A stretch of DNA of 23,692 bases from Pelargonium cotyledonis (GCA_036897625.1 JAYMTA010000846.1:1-23692), one strand, 5' to 3'; positions 9,233 to 21,119 are shown, numbered from the stretch's first letter. Numbers and translations: made by a program. The notes: generated by a model not told the origin, from the letters alone.

Positions 9233-10966
9233 CCTCATCGCCAACACCTTCAACGCTAGCCGATTACTCGCTTCCATAACATCACTGAACAAGCCCAACA
9301 TGAAGTACGCAGAACTCGTTTTCACCCAAATACGACAACACAATAACTTTATGATCAAAGGCTATGTGGATTGCTCAAACCCGCGAAAAGCCCTGAACTT
9401 CTATTCGGGTGCGAGGAGAAGAGGGGTTTTGGGGGATAATCACACGTACCCGTTTGTGCTGAAGGCGTGTGGAATGATGCTGGGGTTGGTGGAGGGACAG
9501 GAGGTTCATGGGGAGATTGTGAAAAGAGGATTTGGGTGTGATTTGTTTGTGGTGAATGGTTTGATTGGAATGTACTGCAAGAGTGGTAAGATTGAGTGGG
9601 CAAGGATGGTGTTTGATGGGTTTGGATGGAAGGACTTAGTGTCTTGGAATACAATGTTGGGTGGTTACTTGGGGACTGGGGAAATGGAGGAGGCACATAA
9701 GCTGTTCGATGAAATGCCTCACAAGGATGCCTTTTCTTGGTCTATCATGATTTCCGGGTATGCGAAGGTCTGCAATATTTTAGAAATATTGGTATTTTTT
9801 TTGGTTGCTTGTTCTGTTATTCATGCTTGTTACCATTTTGTTTCTTCACTAAGTTTTGTACTGTCTTGAAAATGAATGCAATGTCAGTCAAGTGATATGT
9901 AATACCTATTTCTTGCCTGTTGCAATGTTTTCAGAAATTAGGTGATGTTGTCCGAGCTCGTGATCTTTTTGACAACATGCCAATCAGATGCTCGGCTACT
10001 TGGAACTGTATGATTGATGGTTATGTCAAGGCTCAAGAGCTAGGGCCTGCTCGTCAATTATTTGATAAGATGCCAGAGAGAAATATAATTTCGTGGAGCA
10101 TCATGATTAATGGGTATGCTCAGTATGGAGATCCTCAGGAAGCCTTGAATCTCTTTAGACAGATGCTTCACCTAGGCTTGAGATTGGATACAGTATCTGT
10201 CATGGGTGCTGTCTTGGCTTGTACTAAGTTGGGTGCGCTTGATCAAGGAAGATGGATACACACGTACATGAAGAGTCAGAGAATCACAATGGACATAGTT
10301 ATTGAAACTGCTCTCATGGACATGTACATGAAATGTGGGAGTGTTGATGAGGCTTGCAGGATATTCTATAGCATGTCAACGAGAAACACTGTTTCTTACA
10401 ATGTGATGATTGTTGGACTTGGTATGAATGGTTTTGGAGTAGAAGCTTTACAATGCTTTGCTCAAATGGAGAGGGAGGGAATTGCGATGGATGATATGAT
10501 TTTCCTTGGTGTTCTTACAGCATGTAGCCATGGCGGTCTTGTGACAGAAGGTCTCAATATTTTTGAACGGATGAAGGTAGCTTACCCGATTAAACCCAAG
10601 CCTGAACACTATTGTTGCTTAGTAGATCTCCTAGCCAGGGCAGGACGACTAGAGCAAGCCCTGAGTGTTGTAGAGTCTATGCCCGTGAAACCCGATGCAT
10701 CTCTCTGGGGATCTCTCCTGTTGGCATGTCGAACTTATCAAAATGTGGCTTTAGCTGAAGTGGTTGTGGAGCGACTTGTGGAGCTAGAACCTGATAACTG
10801 CGAGGTTTATGTTCTTTTCTCGAACATCTATGCTGATGTGGGAATGTGGGAGGAAGTAGAGAGGACGCGAAAACGCATCAATAGCAAGGAAGCTGGAAGC
10901 AGCATAGTTGAGGTAGATGGCAATTTTGAAGAGTTTGCCGGTGGAGAAGAATCCCTCCCACCATGA
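9117..10966 (+). CDS. PLS-class pentatricopeptide repeat protein, E subgroup
   Basis: Predicted organelle RNA-binding protein of 560 aa from two exons, 9117-9767 and 9935-10966. The 167-nt intron (AAG|GTCTGC ... TTTCAG|AAA) lies at phase 0 inside a repeat, and the joined protein reads ISGYAK-KLGDVVRARDLF. Tandem PPR motifs run from about residue 45 to 470, with typical signatures such as DLVSWNTMLGGY, ARQLFDKMPERNIISW and HYCCLVDLLARAGR. The C-terminus is an E domain (EVYVLFSNIYADVGMWEEV, then SSIVEVDGNFEEF) ending shortly after SLPP. There is no DYW deaminase domain, so any C-to-U editing role would need a partner in trans. PLS proteins usually specify editing sites in mitochondria or plastids; the N-terminus does not settle which. 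The E-domain linker looks a few residues short. Splicing is inferred from frame and motif continuity. The upstream ATG at 9083 is out of frame. Confidence 0.9.
9768..9934 (+). other. Intron of the PPR gene, 167 nt
   Basis: The donor GTCTGC follows AAG at 9767 and the acceptor CAG ends at 9934. Reading through gives a hydrophobic non-PPR tail with a stop at 9867-9869, while splicing restores the repeat register in phase 0. PPR genes are often intronless, so this intron is mildly unusual. Confidence 0.75.
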
Positions 10967-11046
10967 GATAGCATTACTAATCATTTTTAATAGTGCCAAT
11001 TTTTGTCTTGTATTTTCGGGACTTCTAATTTTTGGTGTCATAGTTT

Positions 11047-11680
11047 AAAGCCTTGTTTGGTAACACTTTTTGAAAGCCAAAAACTCTTACACATCAAATG
11101 AAATAGAGCCACATAAGCAAATTACAAGTACAAAAGTTAGACACATTATTTGCTCTCACCTAGCTTTTGAATGACTTGTGTAATGATGGTAAAGTTGCAA
11201 GAAGCTAAATCTTTTTGCTTCTAACATGAGAAGTAGAGAGAGAATTAATCATATTCTAATTATGTCCTTACATGACGAGTTAAAATAATTTTTTTTTATA
11301 ATAATGTACTCCCTCCGTTCTAAAATGAGTGTCATGTTTCTTTTTTTAGATTATTATATTATTATTTTTCCCATATTACCCTTATCACTTATGCACATGG
11401 ACATATTTGCACATGAGGTATAAGGTAAAAAAGTAGTGATATATTAGAAACACACTAAATAATCCTGTAATTCTTAATTTTTGCAAAAAATAGAAACAAG
11501 ACATTTATTTTGAAACAGAAAGAGCACATTTTAATCATTTTAAAAAATAAATTTGAATTAGTTTTTTTAAATTTTTTATATAGAAACACTTTTCTTTACT
11601 TTTGTTAGCAAACAATCACAGCTTTTAGAAGTTGTTTGAAGCCACTTCTAACTTATGAGAAGTGTTACCAAACCAGCCCT
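11047..11680. mobile_element. hAT-like non-autonomous TIR element, about 630 bp
   Basis: The left end carries GTTTGGTAACACTT (about 11055-11068), and the reverse complement of the right end carries GGTTTGGTAACACTTCT (right end near 11680). The termini AAAGCC and AGGGCT are similar. No coding capacity is seen. Ends of this style resemble plant hAT MITEs, but no clean 8-bp target duplication can be read. A Stowaway-like MITE sits inside it. Confidence 0.5.
11307..11526. mobile_element. Stowaway-type MITE (Tc1/mariner), 220 bp
   Basis: The left terminus is TA followed by CTCCCTCCGTTCTAAAATGA, the classic plant Stowaway end. The right end (about 11498-11526) reads in reverse complement as a decayed version: CTCTTTCTGTTTCAAAATAA. 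The flanking TA survives on the left; the right copy reads CA. The AT-rich interior is non-coding. The element is nested in the larger hAT-like repeat, so it inserted later. Confidence 0.75.
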
Positions 11681-12755
11681 AAAGCTAGCTACATAATTGT
11701 ATTGTTGTTTTGATAATATTATTACAGACCATATATTCTAAAAAAGATAAAACAATACAACAAAGAACCAGTATCAAATAACTATCAGCAAGTAACCAGT
11801 AAGACTCCTCATCTTTAATAGTCCAAATTCAGAACATCAAAATTAATTTTTGTCTAGTAAATTAGGACTCTTAAGATGAAGACTCCTCAATTTAAGGTTC
11901 TATCATTTAATATTTATTTGTACAAGTGTACTATAATAAAAGATTAAAGTTGAAGCGGCATAGCACAGAACCATTGGCGAGTAAGCAGTAAACTTGAGAT
12001 GTTGGTTTCACGTTTAGGCTTCAGATGACTTAAGATGTGCACATTGAAGCAGTGCACATAAATTGGTCTGGTGGGGAAGAAAAGCCTGGAACCTGAAAAG
12101 TATGAACAATGATATTGCCAATTGAGTGTTCATGTCCCAGTCCTTATGAGACAGAATTCAGAATGGAAATTTCATCTTCAATTGGAACATCTGACATAAA
12201 GACCATGTTCATGAGAAAAAAAAAAAAAAAAACTTTGACGCAAGAGTTCAAATTCAAACAAACTATGCTTAGAATCTGACTGTCCTGCAAACAGTTAATA
12301 ATCACAATAAGATGCTGTAAACATCTTCTGGTTTGAGGATCCACACCATGAAATAATAGTATTCATTTTCCAAAGAAAATCAAACCCGAAGAGTTGTTCA
12401 TTCCAACTCTAAAATAACTGAACATTGGCTATAACAGAAATGTAAAACATTTTAAGGTTGGAGGCATGTCTTAGGGGGTTCACTGTTATAAGGATCTCTT
12501 AAGTGGTTACAGTCCAAGCAGATATCAAACAATTAACAAGAACCAAATATAATTTCATTGAACTAGAAAAAAGATGCAAGCTTCAGGCCAACCAAACAGA
12601 AGCAAAATTGAGAATTCCAATAAAATGACAAGAAATAACTCTCCTGTCCAACCAAAACTAATTTCTTGCCAAAACTAATATCACAAGTACTTTTCTTGTA
12701 AATAAAACTGGAAGTAATTTATGGTCTCCACAATTGAAAAAAACTATTACCCACC
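11681..12755. other. Intergenic, 3' flank of the GeBP gene
   Basis: AT-rich with a poly-A run near 12217-12233. The right part (about 12400-12755) is probably the 3' UTR and terminator region of the minus-strand GeBP-family gene. Open frames here are short and featureless. Confidence 0.4.
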
Positions 12756-13922
12756 CTATATGTTACCTTGATTAAAGCCCAAAGCTTTAGTCGTATTCAA
12801 AAACAATTGAGTCGTCATCAAGTGTAGCTCAAATTCTTTCTTGTTTAGTTCCTTCCACTCCTCATCCAACTCCTTCACCTTGGAGCGCCCAACCGAGCAC
12901 AACAGGTTGCTGCCCAAATCCCTCAAATTCTCTGGCATCAAGTCTAGAAATTTCTTCAAACTCGGATAGGAAGACAAGACACCATCTCCATCAGCTTTTA
13001 CTTGGCCATTCAGCACCTCCTTTGCAATCTCTTCCTCTTCCACACTATCTTTCAATTTCTTACTCTTTTCCTCTATCACACTATCTTTCAATTTCTCACC
13101 GTTCCTGGCCTTCTTGGTTTTATTACTCTTCCCAGCAACATCACCAACAGCTCTATTGTTCTTACCACCCCAAATCTTCTTGGAGAGCTGAAAAGACATG
13201 TATTCGTGAGGCTTAGAAAAAACTGGGTCCTCCCCATTCTCGCCTTTCACAGCATTGTTTTGGTACTTCTTCTTTATCCTCCGTATCTTATCCTTCAGCT
13301 GGTTCTGTGACACATCGACATGAACTGAATCCTTGATGTATGCAAGGAAACCAACAATATCAGTAGAAGGGTCAGTCCCTTTCTCTGATTGAAACTCAAT
13401 CATACCCTTCAGAATCGCAATTTCATCCTCATCACTCCATATACGCTGAACGGCTCCTCTCTTCCCCAAAAGATCGCCGCCACCAGAAGATTCTGATAAC
13501 TTCTTCTTCTTGCTTGACTCTGGCGAGGTTGGGGTTTCCACCGAGCGCTCTGGCCTCTTCTTGGAGGTCGGAGTGTTGGGCTTGGCCGAATGCTTCTTGG
13601 GCACAATCGGCTTGATTGTGAAATCGGTGGTGTTAGGGGATGGCGGTGTCTTATCCGAATCGACATCTGAATCGGATTGGTCTTCCGATTCGGCGGCTTC
13701 CGGCTCCGAAGCTGGTTTTTTGGCTGGAGGTTCTTCCTCTTCTTCTTCTTCTTCTACTTTTTCCTCCTCTTCTTCCTCTTCCTCTTCCTCCTCTTCTTCC
13801 TCCTCCTCCTCCTCTACTTGTTCGGGTTTTTCTGGTTGCTCTTCGTCTACTTCTTCATCTGAAGAGTCCTCTTCATCGGAGTTCGTAGGAGGCGGGTTGC
13901 CCAGTGGACGCTTCGGTGCCAT
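12756..13922 (-). CDS. GeBP/STOREKEEPER-family transcription factor (DUF573)
   Basis: Single-exon nuclear protein of 388 aa. The N-terminus is very acidic, with two glutamate tracts at about residues 37-64, followed by Lys/Ser/Pro-rich sequence with likely nuclear localisation patches (SKKKKLS, TSKKRPERS). The family's non-classical leucine-zipper-linked DNA-binding domain (DUF573) spans about residues 159-252: RIWSDEDEIAILKGMIEF, QLKDKIRRIKKKYQNN, DPVFSKPHEYMSFQLSKKIW. A Leu-rich C-terminal segment (about 310-388) fits the family's zipper region. GeBP relatives are plant-specific regulators linked to trichome GLABROUS1 control and cytokinin response, and STOREKEEPER relatives bind tuber storage-gene promoters; the target here is unknown. 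The start is supported by a TATA box about 105 bp upstream. The Glu tracts are encoded by GAA/GAG repeats and may vary in length. Confidence 0.9.
   Translation of the reverse strand: MAPKRPLGNPPPTNSDEEDSSDEEVDEEQPEKPEQVEEEEEEEEEEEEEEEEEEKVEEEEEEEEPPAKKPASEPEAAESEDQSDSDVDSDKTPPSPNTTDFTIKPIVPKKHSAKPNTPTSKKRPERSVETPTSPESSKKKKLSESSGGGDLLGKRGAVQRIWSDEDEIAILKGMIEFQSEKGTDPSTDIVGFLAYIKDSVHVDVSQNQLKDKIRRIKKKYQNNAVKGENGEDPVFSKPHEYMSFQLSKKIWGGKNNRAVGDVAGKSNKTKKARNGEKLKDSVIEEKSKKLKDSVEEEEIAKEVLNGQVKADGDGVLSSYPSLKKFLDLMPENLRDLGSNLLCSVGRSKVKELDEEWKELNKKEFELHLMTTQLFLNTTKALGFNQGNI
13735..13820 (-). repeat. Trinucleotide GAA/GAG tract coding for polyglutamate
   Basis: On the plus strand this is a CTT/CCT-type pyrimidine tract; on the coding strand it is GAA/GAG repeats giving most of the Glu residues at about 37-64 of the GeBP-family protein. 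Codon-level interruptions suggest an old repeat with some constraint. Confidence 0.8.
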
Positions 13923-14025
13923 TCTATTGGTATTCCGAAGAAAAGAGAAGAGAGAGTGAATGAGGCGACCGCTACACTGATCAAAGAGATTTTGGTGTAG
14001 TAGGTTTCAAGCTAAGGTTTTTAAG

Positions 14026-14032
14026 TTTTATA
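14026..14032 (-). promoter_or_regulatory. TATA box of the GeBP-family gene
   Basis: TATAAAA on the minus strand, about 105 bp upstream of the ATG at 13922, next to an AAACCTTAG telo-box-like stretch. Position and sequence suit a core promoter. Confidence 0.5.
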
Positions 14033-14875
14033 CAGCGGCTAGGGCTTTTCAAATTTCACCCAATATGAAATCTGGTAATCTGATTCGGATCCGACCCGGA
14101 CCTTACCACTTGAACTCGGATCGTACAGGTTGGGTCCTTCCGGACCTCTCAAATTTGATTCAGTCAAGATTTATTTCATTTAAACCCGGGCCAGATGACC
14201 AAATTTAATTTAGAGACAATTGCTATTTTAGCACTCATAAATTGTTCGTGGAGGACATTTTGAGTCATTTCTCTTGAGGACCCAACATTGCACTACGTAG
14301 GTAATAAGACATTAACCGAGATTTTGGAATGAAATTTCAGCGCAATCAAACGTTTATCCATTTAATTAATACTTATTTAGTGTGTCTAACAAAATAAGAA
14401 AGAAAAAAAATCATTCAATGAGTAAATAAAATTATTTATTTGCAAAATATGTAGAGTGATTCTAAAACATCTCCCTTACAATCTGGTTCTCCTTCATTCC
14501 TATACTCAATCTAAAATCATAATGTACAATTTTACATTCTACCTTAGAGTAATAGACATATGGTATAGCATATTCTGTCAACTATGTCTAAAAACAGAGT
14601 ATTTTCCCTAAATAAAAAAGATTAGCATCAGCGCAATGAAATTTGTTGCACGACCCCGGCCCTATTTTCTTCTTTTTTGCTCCCAGAGAAAAAATTACTG
14701 TAACAATGATTCCATAAAATACATACATACACAGATTGATTTTCATGTAAAATGAAAATTTGATGTAACAGTAACAAAGAAAATGATATGCTTCTGCACA
14801 TATGCAAATAACTACAATTGTAAAACTCTCACCCATCTAATTCAAGTTTAAGCTAAGTAATTATGCAGGAGATTG
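14033..14875. other. Intergenic, GeBP promoter to formin 3' end
   Basis: The GeBP upstream region lies on the left and the formin 3' UTR on the right, ending at the formin stop codon (14876-14878). The middle is AT-rich with no gene-like frame. Confidence 0.4.
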
Positions 14876-17800
14876 TTAATCATCCTCATCTGAACTAGTA
14901 TCATCTGAATCATCCGAACTCGATTCCTCCTCCGCCTGCCCACCTGTCATTTGTGGGAACAGGCGGCGGCGGCGATCTGATGCCTGCTGTTGAATATTTG
15001 GAGAAGATGACACTGAAGAAGGGACTTTCTTTTGAGCTTTTTCTGCTGCTATTTGTGCGGCTTTAATATCTGCACATACCTTATCTAACATTTTCAAGAA
15101 ATTGCTTACTATCACAAACAACCGCAGACCTTCATCCTTGCCCGACTTCCCATGAAAGTAATCTCCCGTGCTCTTAACAAGAGCCATGATCCTTTTTTCC
15201 TCCTCCAATAACGCTTTAATTTCTACTTCCGCACGCTCCACGAAGTTAGCCAGTGTCTCATGGAACTCATCCGTGTCTTCTCCCAAGTTCTCAGACTCAG
15301 ACTTGAGGAACTCTTTAGATTTTATCAGTGATTGACCGAGATGTGAGAGAGTAGATGTTAAAGAGTCTGCATCTATGATTGCTGCCTTTTTTACGTACTC
15401 TAGTTCACTGCTCACACCCGAAACCACTTCAAGACCAAGTTTACGATAGTCATCTGCCGTCTCCACTGCTGAATCCTCAACAAGATCTTCTGTTTTCACA
15501 CTTGAGATACTCCGGCTCCGGCTAGCACATGCTGTGCCGGCCGCTCTCAAACCTTCAGAGCGGATGATCTCCTGAACCACAAAGAGCAAGAGTGTGGTCT
15601 TGCCATCTGTTCCTTTCACATCAGAGAGCTTCAATAGTGTGTCAAGCTTGAATGCCTGTGCACCACCCCGGTAGGTACCATCATTCATGCGGTTGCCAGT
15701 CTTGAGAACTGCTTCTAAGAGTTTCAAAAATAATCTGCTATTCTTGAGTTTATTGCTAGCCACCTGCCATTTCAGATGAGACATGAACAGCCGGTCACAT
15801 ACATTGATTATAGTTTTCTGAAATTGAAAGTCAAGAGCATGTAAATCGCTAACCCTTCCCTCCCAAAGTGACATACGGAACAATTCCCAACAACAGGTTA
15901 GCATTTTCTGAAATAGAAGTTCGAATCTACTCTTTTATTTTTTTCTTGATCTATTGGTAGCCACCATGTGCTGATGGGTACACAACAGGGAATTGCTCCC
16001 TGCCTCCTATCCATCATGGAGGCAGAGTTTGATCTCAACTTTCAACTGTAACCAAATTTCACTATCAAATATGATGTCACCAAACAGTTGTGAACCAATC
16101 AAACATAAGGTAGTGTTCGGATTAAAAATTTGATGGGAATGAGATTGAAACCCATTGCCATTGCTGTTCCTCCATTCTCATTCCTAGGCAATATTGTTTT
16201 GTCCATTTAAAAGTGTGTGAACGAGAATAATTCTCATATGATCAATTGTTGATGTTTGGTTAACAAAAGTAAAATAAATTGTAATGCAAAAAATGTTTGG
16301 TTAAGAAAATGAAATTTAAAAAATTATTCACATTTTGAAATAATATTTAATAGTAATCCAGAAAATGTTAGTTCTCATTAAAAATTGATGAACGTTGCCG
16401 AAAAGATGAAGAAATGGTAATGAGAATCTCATCCCATCTATCTTAGACGAGAATCAAGTTGTTCATGAGCAAGGCAATGAGAATTGCAATGAGAATGAGA
16501 ACGGTAATGACTCACACACTATTAATTGGAATCTCATTTCCATTATCATTGTCAAACTAAAATTGCTAATACAAACTACTTATAGTGTCAATACGAATGT
16601 GGGGTAGAGGATAAAAAAGAACTAGACACTATGAACACGGAGATATAAGTTGCAAGCCATATGTATATATTGGTGGGAGAATCTATTAGAAAAGAAAAAA
16701 AATCAATGTAGATATAAACATGATACTTATTTCATAGGCCTATGATCTTACCTCAAGAGTAGCAAAGGACTCCTTAATTCCGGTGGCTTCCTCCTGAAGA
16801 TTGCACATGAAAAGCAAACATTCTAGCCGTTTAAAAGCATATGGGATGGATACCAATGCTTTGAGGAACCGCTCTGCGGGGCCAAGTAGCATAAGATCCC
16901 CATCGTATAACCTAAGTTTCAGTTCCTCTTCTTGAGTGGGCGCCATCTTCAATAAAGTTGAAAGAAGCTCCGTAGGAAGTTCGTTACCTGATTCAATAAT
17001 AAATAGTTAGTGGCTAGTTATGCCAGTGAACTCAACTGCTATGTGCATCCTTATCATTCAACAATTATTACCGACTAGAACATGAACAATAACAATAACT
17101 CGCAACTGATGGTGCAAGTTATCCAGTACACAACTCGATGATTCTAGTTTCTTGGGTGTATCAAAAGTACTCCAGTAATGCATTGATTGATGATTCTAGA
17201 TTTTTGGGCATAAGTGAGGTGTTATATCGATGTCTGGATGCTGGTTATTAATTTATTTTCTAAGTCCGTTACATGCCATATTAGAAAGATGTGACTATTA
17301 TCAACTCACTTGAGTTTCACAAATCAATATCTTTATTTGGTAATTAGTAACAAGCTATATACCTTCCTATACAAAGACTACAAAAGAAACATATATGTGC
17401 TTGAGGCGTGATTTTTTCCACCCAGAGCCTTGTCCTAAGCTCCCTAAGGCGTGCACCAATGTCTTGATTTAGTGACTGATCTAGGGCATTTCTTATCCAA
17501 TATCAACACACCAAAATAAGATATAAAAAGTCTATTTTTGTCAGTTTTCCCATGATCACTATGACTTCAATTGTTGTGCATAATACATATAAAACTAATG
17601 AGGGCCATCACATAATTCTTCATTTGAATAAAACAGATATAGATTATTAATCTCATCTGAAAAAGAGGGGATTTCTTAGTAAAATACCCTTCCCGATGTC
17701 ACAACTACAAAATAAGATATGTTGCAATAATGAAATTGCAACATTTGTTTTATAACTTTTAAAATGTCATTCAATTGCATTGTATGTGATTGCGCTTTGA

Positions 17801-20312
17801 GAAAGTTTCATGCAGGTATGCTTGCAAGTACATAAAAAAAAGAGAGAGATTGACCTTCCCTAAGTGCGTCGCTGACCTCTTTAGTTGTCACATTTAGTGC
17901 TCGTAGGAGAATGGATAAATTTTGTGCTTTCTTTTTATCAAGAAGCTGAATATACTGGGAAGAAGGCTGTGGTGCCTCTTTCTTCTGAGGTTTGTTTTGA
18001 TTTGCATTAGTGTAACCAAATAAAGATTCCATCATCTCCTCATTGAACCTATATAATTAGGAAGTTAAATTGTTCAATGTGAATATTTATACTTCAAGGG
18101 AAAAACAGAAGTAACAATGAGGACTGATAGTCTTACTGGAAAGAGCCAGCACTGATTTCATTCCAGACCATTGAGCGGTTAGGACTGGCAGCAACCTTAT
18201 CCCAAAAGAATGGCTTCAATTTGGCTTTATTTCCAGATCCACCATCATCTCCGCTAGCACCTGGTGGTCGTGGTGGTCCAGGTCCTTTTCTAGGTGGGGG
18301 TGGTCCGGGTGGAGCACGAGCACCTTTTGGAGGAGGAGGTGGCGGGGCTTTAGCTTGAGGGGAAGGGGGAGGAGGTGGTCCAGGAGATGGTGGTGCAGGA
18401 GGTGGTGGTGCAGGAGGTGGAGGTGGAGGTGCTTCTGCTGGAGCTACTTCTGCTGGAACTACTACTTGTCTTCCAGGAGGAGGTTTCAATGGAGGAACTG
18501 ATCCTGGTAATGTTGCCCCAGTCACTGAGGAAATATTATTTCCAGTTTCAGCCACTTTTACCTCATTGTTGTCAGAAGGCAAGATTTTTCCATCATCATC
18601 ACCACCACCAAGTTCTTTGTTACCGGTGTTCTCTGAACTTAAGGTTTGCTGCGAAGAATCTGAAAAAGATATGAGAACAAACATCAGAAATTGTTGAAGA
18701 CCGCAATTAGAAAGTGAGACAACCTGAGAATTGCATACCAACATCACTTTGGGTTAGATCAAGGAGACTCTCATCTGGTTTTCCAACTACTATAGGTTCA
18801 CTGTCATCATCATCACCATTAAGACAACAAAGCAGAACAACAGCAACTAGGATAATCAATCCTGCCACACCTCCAGCTACTGCGACAACAATTTGCACTG
18901 TGTTGCCACTCGACTTCTTCTCTAGGTGGTCAACAGTTACCCATGGACTTGGTTGAGGATATTTAAGGCCTGATGGTACTGGAAAGGGGTTAACAGTGAC
19001 AGTTTGGATTGATGATGATTTTGGAGGCTTATCAGGGGATTGTTGAAATGCTGCGGATGATGAGGCTGGAGATGGACGAGAAGGTGGAAGGTTTTGTTTT
19101 GGCTTATCTGAACTACTTGCTAGGTGTCTTCTAGGAGTATAAGGCCAATCAAGAAGCAACCCAAGACACCTGATGAACCAATTCTTAGAGCTTGCTCCAT
19201 TCTTATACATGCAATCCAACAGTGTCTGTTTCATTTGTGGAGGCAGAATCTCAATAGCTTTCAGCACACTTTTCTTCAAAAGTACTGATTTAAAGTCATC
19301 GATTTCCTCCTCTGTCACATACAACTCAATATCTTCTGTGGCTTCTTTCCTGTCCAATAATTCCTTCCTGGAATGGCTCCAGGCCTGATTCACATTGGTT
19401 AGATATTTAGTCAAGTTTTGGTAGCAATTGCTTAATTAAGTAATTAAAATTAAACAACGGTATTGGTGAGTAAACTAAAAACCAAGTCAAAACAGAAAAA
19501 GAGTACTGAAAAAGCCTTATAGTATCATTTGAGGGTTGTAAATGGAACAACACATTCCGGTTACTCCTTTGCTTCCCCTATCTACTAAGTCAGTGGCATG
19601 GCGTTCTACAATTATTGAAGTGAAGTGGTACGCACGACAATCATTTCATCAAACTACTAGCTTAGAATCAAAACCACTTCTCATTCTAAAGAGTGAAGAA
19701 AGAAAAGCTAATGAAACTCCAACTTAGAATCTAGCCTTGAAGGAAATCTAAAGCTTATCTATTAGCATATACGTTGCATATATATTTTCCCCAATCCCTG
19801 ATAAATCATAGTTTCCCCTCATGCTGTACTTATCCAGTGTACATAATGTTCCCAACTTAGAGGCTTGAAGCCTTCACCATGGGTCGGGTTCTCATATTTG
19901 TCTCCTAAATATTCCAATTAGTCAATTGTACCAACACTTCAATCAATATTAACAAGTAGCCAAAACTAGAGCTCAAATTCAACATACTTATTGTATCAAG
20001 CACTGTACATGAACACACTCAATTCTCTATCCTAATGTCTATATGCAATACAAGATTGTTTTCTTCTTCTATATGTCACAACAAGGATCATCCTGGTGAT
20101 AGTAACTCCATGATCACCATCTAATAATGCAAAATTGAAGAGCACAATTTCAAGGAAGAAAAAGAAAAATAAAAACATACCATGCGTGGGGGCGGCGGAG
20201 GGGCTGTGAACCAGCTTTGCAGCCTCCTGCGCTTGTCCTCTGAATTCCATTTGGCTAAAGCACATAGCAGAATCACAAAAACAATGGCATAACAAGCTCT
20301 TCTGTATTCCAT
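14876..20312 (-). CDS. Class I formin (FH3/FH5-like), six exons
   Basis: Actin nucleator of 872 aa anchored in a membrane. Exons on the minus strand: 20312-20181, 19384-18739, 18659-18137, 18048-17855, 16987-16752, 15763-14876; every junction is GT-AG and frame-consistent. Residues 1-20 look like a signal peptide (CYAIVFVILLCALA). An extracellular region follows with the plant-formin block PPQMKQTLLDC and a Pro/Ser-rich stretch. A transmembrane helix spans 209-231 (IVVAVAGGVAGLIILVAVVL) and a DDDD cluster follows it. FH1 is poly-proline (about 315-393). FH2 runs from about 406 to 830, with lasso tryptophans W412 and W425, and GNRMND at 600-605 before the family's conserved KLDTLLKLSDVKGTDGKTTL. 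The C-terminus is acidic (SSDDSDDTSSDEDD). By family knowledge it caps and elongates actin at the plasma membrane or wall interface. The intron 4 donor (GTCAAT) is weak. The FH3/FH5 label is from memory. Confidence 0.9.
16111..16560. repeat. MITE-like repeat inside formin intron 5
   Basis: The left side carries TTGATGGGAATGAGATTGAAA, and the right side in reverse complement carries TTTGACAATG then GGAAATGAGATTCC. The interior repeats GAATGAGAATG-like words and has two TGTTTGGTTAA copies (about 16252 and 16294). This composition is common in plant hAT-type MITEs. The termini are decayed and no target duplication is clear. It accounts for much of the 988-bp intron. Confidence 0.4.
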
Positions 20313-21119
20313 TGTTTCTCAAATCATTGACCAAGACAGTAACTTCCCTTCTCATCTCATTCGAATATCTCCAAAAATTCTGCCTAATGCCTAATACTTT
20401 TGGGACCAAACCCAATTCACAAATCCTCCAATTTCCTCTAAAAATTTACTTTTTCTTAGTCCTCCAATAAAAAGGGTTAGGTCAAAAAATGATCACTTTC
20501 GCAAATAACCCAACAAAACTGCAAATGCCAACGATCAATCAATGAAGAAAATGAATGAAAGATTGCCTTTTTTTCATTGAGACAGAGGAAAAAAATAGTT
20601 GATTGTGATGCAAATGTGATTCACACAACGCCCAGAGAAAAGAAAACAGAAAGATCTGCTAATTTCTAAACCAATCTGTAGGCAAATAGTGGGTATAATA
20701 TTTGGATTCTGGGTCGTAAACAATCAAACAGGGGATAAGAAAATCAGCGTATTTAAGAATTCAGGTGATTCTTTCCTCTAAAGATTTTGGGTTGGGATTA
20801 GATTTTTTTGTTTTTGTTCATTCTTGATTTCGGAGAAGACAGGAGAGAGAAACAATTTGACGAAACATCAGTAACGTGAGGACAACAAAAGAACTCATTG
20901 ACAAATTTTTCTACTTCGAATTCATTTTTAATTATTAATTATTAATTATTACGATAATAGTCTCTTGCTTATTATAAGTGGCTTTTTTCATAGTGTTAAC
21001 TAATAAAATCTATAGGTGATACAGTATTACTTTTTCTAAGTGGAATGTCCATGTATTTATTTTTATCATGTCTGTGATATATCTATAGGTGATATAGAGT
21101 ACTACAATTGAGTACATGT

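Noticed and set aside
9917..10966. Second PPR gene starting near 9920
   Set aside because: The start is TTG, not ATG, and lies before a splice acceptor. Joining to the upstream exon gives a continuous PPR register.
13510..13959. Plus-strand Ser/Gly-rich 149-codon frame
   Set aside because: It is the antisense shadow of the GAA/GAG tract and flanking GeBP-family coding sequence.
15764..15904. Separate formin fragment gene starting at the ATG at 15904
   Set aside because: The extra 47 codons are intron read-through. An AG acceptor at 15764-15765 joins FATLE to VASNKLKNSRLF as in the FH2 family.
15905..15935. TTCGAATC resembling a tRNA T-loop
   Set aside because: No acceptor stem, anticodon arm or A-box could be built around it on either strand.
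20032..20415. 127-codon minus-strand frame over formin exon 1
   Set aside because: It is out of frame with the signal-peptide exon, which joins exon 2 in phase. It contains low-complexity Phe runs read from intron 1.
21005..21110. Imperfect direct repeat CTATAGGTGATA as a target duplication
   Set aside because: The match is only about 20 bp with mismatches, and no transposon ends border it.
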